From Hyphomicrobiales bacterium (GTDB taxonomy: Bacteria; Pseudomonadota; Alphaproteobacteria; Rhizobiales; NORP267): 54,917 nucleotides of DNA. Numbering within the stretch: position 1 is the stretch's first letter; each line of letters starts with the position of its first letter. Location: NCBI GenBank assembly GCA_030688605.1, contig JAUYJB010000069.1, positions 1 through 54,917 of the forward strand. The letters are read 5' to 3'. The notes beneath the pieces were generated by a model. It ran no database searches, had not been told where the DNA came from, and saw only the letters and a list, made by a program, of their open reading frames with translations. Positions 50,528 to 54,917 of this stretch are shown here, piece after piece. Made by a program: the position numbers and the translations under genes.

Positions 50528-51148
50528 ATGGAGCGGCTTCTCGTCCTCGTGCGCCACGGCCAGAGCGAGTGGAACCTGAAGAATCTGTTCACCGGCTGGC
50601 GCGATGTCGGCCTGAGCGAGCAGGGCGTTGCGGAGGCCATGGATGCGGGCAAGAAGCTGCAGAAGCTGGGGATGAAATTCGACCGCGCCTATACCAGCGC
50701 GCTTTCCCGCGCCCAGGTGACGCTCGATCTGATGCTCAAGGAGATCGGCCAGCCGGACCTGGAGACCCGCCGCGACCAGGCGCTGAACGAGCGCGACTAT
50801 GGCGACCTTGTCGGCCTGAACAAAGACGATGCGCGCAAGAAATGGGGCGCCGAGCAGGTGCACAAATGGCGCCGCTCCTACGACATGGCGCCGCCCGGCG
50901 GCGAAAGCCTGAAGGACACCGCCGCGCGCGTGCTTCCCTACTATCTGCGGAACATCCTGCCCGACGTGCTTTCCGGCAAGCGCATTCTGGTCTCGGCCCA
51001 CGGCAATTCCCTGCGGGCGCTGGTCATGGTGCTCGACCGGCTGTCCGAAAAAGAAGTGACCGAGCTCAATCTCGACACCGGCGTGCCGATGATCTACCGG
51101 CTCAACGCCGATTCCACCGTCGCGTCCAAAGAGATACTGAAAGACTGA
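50528..51148 (+). CDS. gpmA: 2,3-bisphosphoglycerate-dependent phosphoglycerate mutase
   Basis: This 206-residue mutase interconverts 3- and 2-phosphoglycerate. It has the catalytic [16 protein letters not shown] with phospho-His10, [35 protein letters not shown], and [13 protein letters not shown] carrying the second His. It is the short alphaproteobacterial form. It lies 15 bp after dapB and is convergent with the AraC-Ogt gene only 2 bp away. Confidence 0.96.
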   Translation: MERLLVLVRHGQSEWNLKNLFTGWRDVGLSEQGVAEAMDAGKKLQKLGMKFDRAYTSALSRAQVTLDLMLKEIGQPDLETRRDQALNERDYGDLVGLNKDDARKKWGAEQVHKWRRSYDMAPPGGESLKDTAARVLPYYLRNILPDVLSGKRILVSAHGNSLRALVMVLDRLSEKEVTELNLDTGVPMIYRLNADSTVASKEILKD

Positions 51149-51150
51149 GG

Positions 51151-52071
51151 TCAGGCGCCCTTCGCCAGCCCCGCCTCCCAGCCGATGATGGCGCGCTTGC
51201 GCGTCAGCCCCCAGTGGTAACCGGTGAGCGCGCCGCTCTTGCCCAGCACCCGGTGGCACGGCACCACGAAGGAAACGGGATTGCGGCCGACCGCGGCACC
51301 GACCGCCCTGGCGGCCTTCGGCCTGCCCAGATGGGCGGCGATGTCGCCATAGGTGGTGACGCGGCCGAGGGGAATCCTTAACAGCGTGCGCCAGACGCGG
51401 ACCTCGAAATCGGTGCCGATCAGCACCACCCGCAGCGGCTCGCCCGCATTCCACAAAGTGGCATCGAAGATACGCCCGGCGAGCTTCGATGTGCGCGCAG
51501 GGTCTTCGACATAGTTGGCCTTCGGCCAGCGGCGCATCATGTCGGCCAGGACGCCCGCCCGGTCGTCCGGGCTATCGGCAAAGGCAAGGCCGGCGAGCCC
51601 GCGCGGGCTTGCCATGACCAGCGCCTCTCCGAACGGCGAAGGATGAAAGCCGTAAACGATCTTGAGCCCGGCGCCGCCCGCCTTGTACTCTCCCGGCGAC
51701 ATGGCCTCATGAGCGACGAACAGGTCGTGCAGCCTTCCCGGTCCCGACAGCCCGACCTCCAGGGCCGTGTCGAGCACGCTTGCCGAATCGCGCAGCAATG
51801 CGCGGGCATGGTCGAGGGTGAGAGCCTGCAGGAACTCTTTCGGGCTCAATCCCGCCCAACGCTTGAACAGGCGCTGGAAATGCGCCTCGCTCAAGCCCAC
51901 GTCGGCGGCGACGGCGGCTAGCGCCGGCTGCTCGAGCCTGTTCTCGGTCAGATAGGCGATGGCCCCGCATACGCGCCTATAGTCTTCCGGGTCGAAATCC
52001 CCAGCCAGCGCCGGAACGGCGCTGCCACGCGCCCCATGCGCGCTCGCAATCGTGCTCATGAGAGGCTGCAT
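51151..52071 (-). CDS. AraC HTH - O6-alkylguanine-DNA methyltransferase fusion (Ada without its zinc domain)
   Basis: This 306-residue protein has an AraC-type HTH (about residues 30-125: ALAAVAADVGLSEAHFQRLF, GLSPKEFLQALTLDHARALL), then a methyltransferase domain with active-site Cys272 in VPCHRVLGKSGALTGYHWGL. The family block FEVRVWRTLLRIPLGRVTTYGDIA precedes it (split across 225-250). E. coli Ada carries an N-terminal Cys4-zinc domain that accepts methylphosphotriesters; here that domain and its cysteines are missing. Repair of O6-methylguanine is expected; the adaptive-response trigger is not obvious. ATG 52071 has GGAG upstream. Confidence 0.9.
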   Translation of the reverse strand: MQPLMSTIASAHGARGSAVPALAGDFDPEDYRRVCGAIAYLTENRLEQPALAAVAADVGLSEAHFQRLFKRWAGLSPKEFLQALTLDHARALLRDSASVLDTALEVGLSGPGRLHDLFVAHEAMSPGEYKAGGAGLKIVYGFHPSPFGEALVMASPRGLAGLAFADSPDDRAGVLADMMRRWPKANYVEDPARTSKLAGRIFDATLWNAGEPLRVVLIGTDFEVRVWRTLLRIPLGRVTTYGDIAAHLGRPKAARAVGAAVGRNPVSFVVPCHRVLGKSGALTGYHWGLTRKRAIIGWEAGLAKGA

Positions 52072-52180
52072 AGCCCTGCTCCGTAGTTTCTAAATCTAAC
52101 CCACTTTCCGCGCATTTTCGCGCCTTTGCCACCCGAAAGCTGCGCGGGCGGGGCGTTTCGAATCATTGTATAGATCGCCG

Positions 52181-52888
52181 ATGTCCCGCGGCACGCAAGA
52201 GAAGGCGAGCAAGCGCGCCGCTTCCGGCGCCAGGCCCGCGCGCGGCGCGCGCCTTTCGGACACGGAGGTCACCGAGCTTTTCACCCGCCTCAGGGCGGCG
52301 CGACCGGATCCCCGCAGCGAGCTCGACTACATCAACCCCTATACGCTGCTGGTGGCGGTCGTACTCTCCGCCCAGGCGACCGATGTCGGCGTCAACAAGG
52401 CGACCGGTCCCCTGTTCGCGATCGCCGATACGCCGCAGAAAATGGTCGCGCTCGGCGAGGACCGGCTGCGCGACATGATCAGGACCATCGGCCTTTACCG
52501 CAACAAGGCGAAAAACGTCATCGCCCTGTCGCAAAAGCTCATCGGCGAGCATGGCGGCGAGGTGCCGCGCGACCGCGCCAGCCTCGAAGCGCTTCCCGGC
52601 GTCGGGCGCAAGACCGCGAACGTGGTTCTCAACGTCGCTTTCGCCATGCCGACCATCGCGGTGGACACCCACATTTTCCGGGTCGCCAACCGCACCGGCC
52701 TGGCGCCGGGCAAGGACGTGCTCGAGGTCGAAAAGCAATTGGAGGCGCGGGTGCCGGAGGAATTCCGCCTCCACGCCCACCATTGGCTGATCCTGCATGG
52801 CCGCTATGTGTGCAAGGCGCGCAAGCCCGACTGCCCGGTCTGTCCGATCAACGATATCTGCCGCTACGAGGCCAAGACGCTTCCCTGA
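52181..52888 (+). CDS. nth: Endonuclease III (DNA glycosylase/AP lyase)
   Basis: This protein of about 235 residues removes oxidised pyrimidines. It has the helix-hairpin-helix LPGVGRKTANVVL with catalytic Lys144, Asp162 in VDTHIFRVANR, and the 4Fe-4S ligands Cys211, Cys218, Cys221 and Cys227 (C-x6-C-x2-C-x5-C). A basic N-terminal tail of about 25 residues is common in alphaproteobacteria. ATG 52181 lacks a strong ribosome site; a TTG 15 bases upstream is in frame. Its end overlaps the convergent CysZ-like gene by 25 bp. Confidence 0.95.
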   Translation: MSRGTQEKASKRAASGARPARGARLSDTEVTELFTRLRAARPDPRSELDYINPYTLLVAVVLSAQATDVGVNKATGPLFAIADTPQKMVALGEDRLRDMIRTIGLYRNKAKNVIALSQKLIGEHGGEVPRDRASLEALPGVGRKTANVVLNVAFAMPTIAVDTHIFRVANRTGLAPGKDVLEVEKQLEARVPEEFRLHAHHWLILHGRYVCKARKPDCPVCPINDICRYEAKTLP

Positions 52889-53550
52889 TCCCCGGCCCCC
52901 TGCACGCGTTTGAACAGATGCACCATGAAGGCGGTGGCGAACAATGGCGTCAGAAGATTGAGGAGCGGGACCGCCAACAGGCCTGCGATCATCAGCCCGC
53001 CGAGAAACACTTGCACGCGGTTTGTCCGGCGCAGCCGCTTGGCCTCGGCCTGGGGCAGGTGGCGCAGCGCCGCGAGCTCGAAATATTCGCGGCCGATGAG
53101 ATAGCCGTTGGCGACGAGAAAGACGACCAGATTGATGCCCGGAAGGAGCAGAAGGAGCAGGGCGCCGATGTTGACCAGCACCACCACCACGGCGAACTTG
53201 GCCGACAGCATCAGAGAGCGGGCGACCGGCAAATCGCGTCCGGGCGGATCGTCGGGATAGTCGCTGGCCTCCACATGGGCTGCGATTTCGTCGAGGAACA
53301 GGCCGGCCACCAGCGAGGTGATCGGACCGACGAGAAACGCCATGCCGACCAGGAGCCCGAGCCCGGCGAAAACCGCGATCGCCGCGTCGAGCCACAGATA
53401 GGGCAGGGTGAGGAAATGGCCGAGCATGGCTTGCAGCGCAAGCCATATGACCACCAGCAAGGCCAACGTCAGCCCGAGCGAGCGCCACAGAACGTTGCGG
53501 AATGGCGGCGAAAGGACCTGATTGATGGCCTTGACGGCGGCTTCGAGCAT
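52864..53550 (-). CDS. CysZ/EI24-like integral membrane protein
   Basis: This 228-residue protein has several membrane segments: about 25-45, 53-75 and 78-95, a pair near 120-150 (FAVVVVLVNIGALLLLLLPG), and 183-205. Blocks such as NGYLIGREYFELAALRHLP and FLDEIAAHVEA match the EI24/CysZ family. E. coli CysZ imports sulphate. No cys genes are adjacent, so sulphate transport is a family-level guess. ATG 53550 follows GGAGATC. Confidence 0.82.
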   Translation of the reverse strand: MLEAAVKAINQVLSPPFRNVLWRSLGLTLALLVVIWLALQAMLGHFLTLPYLWLDAAIAVFAGLGLLVGMAFLVGPITSLVAGLFLDEIAAHVEASDYPDDPPGRDLPVARSLMLSAKFAVVVVLVNIGALLLLLLPGINLVVFLVANGYLIGREYFELAALRHLPQAEAKRLRRTNRVQVFLGGLMIAGLLAVPLLNLLTPLFATAFMVHLFKRVQGAGDQGSVLAS

Positions 53551-53689
53551 GGCGGTCGATCTCCTGCGGAGCGGAAATCACGAGATTACCGCCGCCGGCA
53601 TCGCAAGCAAGGCCGCCTTGTGAGACCGCATGCTGCGGCTATACTCCGGATCGATTCTCGCAAGCGCCCCGTGCCTGGGAAAAATCTTC

Positions 53690-54685
53690 ATGTCGAAGCG
53701 GCTCGACGTTCTCGGAATCGGCAATGCCATCGTCGACGTTCTGGCCCGCGCCGACGACCGCTTTCTTGTCGATCACGGCATGGTCAAGGGTACGATGCGG
53801 CTGATCGACGCCGCGGAGGCCGAACGCCTCTACGACGCCATGGGTCCGGCGGTCGAGGTCTCCGGCGGCTCGGCGGCCAACACCATCGCCGGCCTCGCCG
53901 CGCTCAACGCCAAGGCCGCATTCATCGGCATCGTCCGCGACGACCAGCTCGGCAAAGTCTTCCGCCACGACATCACCTCGCTGGGCGTGCATTTTCCCAC
54001 CCCCTCGCGCGAGCAGGGCGAGCCGACCGGGCGCTGCCTCGTGCTGGTCACGCAGGATGGGCAGCGGACCATGAACACCTATCTCGGCGCAAGCCAGCTT
54101 TTGGGGCCGGACGATGTTGACGAAGCGGCCGTCGCGCGCGCCGAGGTCCTCTATCTCGAGGGCTATTTGTTCGATCCGCCACCGGCCAAGGAGGCTTTCT
54201 ACAAGGCGGCAAGGCTGGCGCATGAGAATGGCGGCAAGGTCGCGCTGACGCTTTCCGATCCCTTCTGCGTTACGCGCCACCGCGAGGAATTTCGCGTGCT
54301 CGTCAAGGACGAGGTCGACATCTTGTTCGCCAACGAGGCGGAGATCATGGCGCTCTACAAGGCCAACTCCTTCGAGCAGGCGCGCGAGGCCGTGCGTCCG
54401 CAGGTGCCGATCGCGGCGCTCACCCGCAGCGAGCACGGCTCGGTCGTCATCGCCGGCGAGGAGACCCATGTGGTGCCGGCGGAGCCCGTCTCCTATGTCG
54501 CCGACACGACCGGAGCCGGCGATCTTTACGCCGCAGGCTTCCTCTACGGCCTGGGCCGCGACCTTCCGCTTTCAGACTGCGCCCGCTTCGGCAACCTTGC
54601 CGCCGGCGAGATCATCTCGCACATCGGCGCCCGGCCGGAAACAGACCTCGCCCATCTGGCAAGAGTAAGAGGATTGCTCGGCTAG
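53690..54685 (+). CDS. Adenosine kinase-like PfkB sugar kinase
   Basis: This 331-residue ribokinase-family enzyme has VLGIGNAIVDVLARADDRFL, the GG-substrate motif EVSGGSAANTIAGLA, VLYLEGYLFDPPPAKEAF, and the PfkB signature DTTGAGDLYAAGFLYGL with catalytic Asp. The long form with the EGYLFD block matches alphaproteobacterial proteins annotated as adenosine kinase. Guanosine or ribose substrates cannot be excluded. ATG 53690 is chosen because the conserved fold starts at once; upstream in-frame codons lack family similarity. The stop TAG is also the first TAG of the palindromic repeat copy B. Confidence 0.88.
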   Translation: MSKRLDVLGIGNAIVDVLARADDRFLVDHGMVKGTMRLIDAAEAERLYDAMGPAVEVSGGSAANTIAGLAALNAKAAFIGIVRDDQLGKVFRHDITSLGVHFPTPSREQGEPTGRCLVLVTQDGQRTMNTYLGASQLLGPDDVDEAAVARAEVLYLEGYLFDPPPAKEAFYKAARLAHENGGKVALTLSDPFCVTRHREEFRVLVKDEVDILFANEAEIMALYKANSFEQAREAVRPQVPIAALTRSEHGSVVIAGEETHVVPAEPVSYVADTTGAGDLYAAGFLYGLGRDLPLSDCARFGNLAAGEIISHIGARPETDLAHLARVRGLLG

Positions 54686-54870
54686 AGCGGTTCATGGTGA
54701 TAGGGAACCATTTGACCGGGATGATTTTGCGCCGTGGCCAGGCGCGGCTCGCCGGGCGATGCGGTGCATCGGCCAACAGCCGCAACACCGCCACGGCGCA
54801 AAAGAACCCGGCCTTCGGTGGGCCAAATCGGCCCATCGAATCGAACCCCTATAACCATGAACCGCTCTAG
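54682..54870. repeat. MITE-like palindromic repeat, copy B (complete, 189 bp)
   Basis: Both ends carry the same terminal inverted repeat of about 23 bp, reading CTAGAGCGGTTCATGG at the left and its complement CCATGAACCGCTCTAG at the right. Inside, TTTTGCGCCGTGGC (54725-54738) pairs with GCCACGGCGCAAAA (54790-54803), and TGGGCC-AAAT-CGGCCCA forms a small third hairpin. The element has no ORF. Nearly the whole left 157 bp recurs inverted at 46-201. The left end supplies the stop codon of the upstream kinase gene. Confidence 0.85.
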
Positions 54871-54917
54871 AGTTTCCGCAGCGCCACTGTCTCGATGGCG
54901 TGGTCCGATCCCTTGGA
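54867..54917 (-). CDS. Possible 3' end of a minus-strand gene running off the window
   Basis: Sixteen open codons on the minus strand read SKGSDHAIETVALRKL and end at a TAG formed by the edge of repeat copy B. This is too short to assign a product. A gene ending at the repeat is plausible by symmetry with the kinase on the other side, but this is weak. Confidence 0.3.
   Translation of the reverse strand, partial: SKGSDHAIETVALRKL

Overview
The window is a 54.9 kb, high-GC chromosomal segment of an alphaproteobacterium, most likely of the order Hyphomicrobiales (Rhizobiales). The evidence is the compact mdh-sucCDAB-lpdA block, an hrcA-grpE/dnaKJ region with an alphaproteobacterial heat-shock promoter, OlsB-type ornithine-lipid and PmtA-type phosphatidylcholine genes, rhizobial-style intergenic palindromes, and many ATGA/GTGA overlaps. 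There are no rRNA or tRNA genes, CRISPR arrays, transposases or phage genes. It reads as core genome with a few accessory islands.

Layout. 1-0.2 kb: one copy of a short palindromic mobile-type repeat; a near-identical inverted copy lies at 54.68-54.87 kb. 0.2-1.9 kb (minus): a secreted sorbosone/glucose dehydrogenase-like quinoprotein and its cytochrome c. 2.2-5.2 kb (plus): an aromatic-degradation operon with two 3-oxoadipate CoA-transferase subunits and protocatechuate 3,4-dioxygenase beta and alpha. 5.3-12.9 kb (plus): a giant PAN-TPR-alpha-2-macroglobulin and PBP1C, a periplasmic protease trap coupled to peptidoglycan repair. 12.9-21.9 kb (minus): mdh, sucC, sucD, sucA, sucB, lpdA, forming the malate dehydrogenase, succinyl-CoA synthetase and 2-oxoglutarate dehydrogenase part of the TCA cycle. 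This cycle would consume the succinyl-CoA and succinate from beta-ketoadipate breakdown. 22-32 kb: a YpfJ-type metallopeptidase, a small secreted protein of unknown function, an AprI/Inh-type lipoprotein, mmsA, olsB, a hybrid histidine kinase, comM and a small dimeric-barrel protein, mostly on the minus strand. 32.4-34.8 kb (plus): an unusual pair, a DNA-binding-domain/methyltransferase fusion followed by a methylenetetrahydrofolate-reductase-like protein, preceded by a cluster of TCCCAC/GTGGGA elements. 34.8-41.1 kb: gshB, yraN, rsmI, a divergent LpoA-like lipoprotein, hemW, rdgB and rph. 41.3-51.1 kb (plus): hrcA, grpE, a VOC protein, dnaK, dnaJ, pmtA, an FMN reductase, pyrF, a DUF1330 gene, dapB and gpmA. 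51.2-54.7 kb: an AraC-Ogt fusion, nth, a CysZ-like membrane protein and adenosine kinase. The last 48 bases may hold the end of a further minus-strand gene.

The part most likely to hold undescribed biology is 32.3-34.8 kb. The methyltransferase carries its own probable HTH domain next to a palindromic operator candidate. The MTHFR-like partner keeps the Asp and Gln of the MetF active site but appears to lack the catalytic Glu. Other points of interest are the inverted repeat pair bracketing the window, the non-lipidated PAN-A2M, and the AprI-like lipoprotein with no visible protease.
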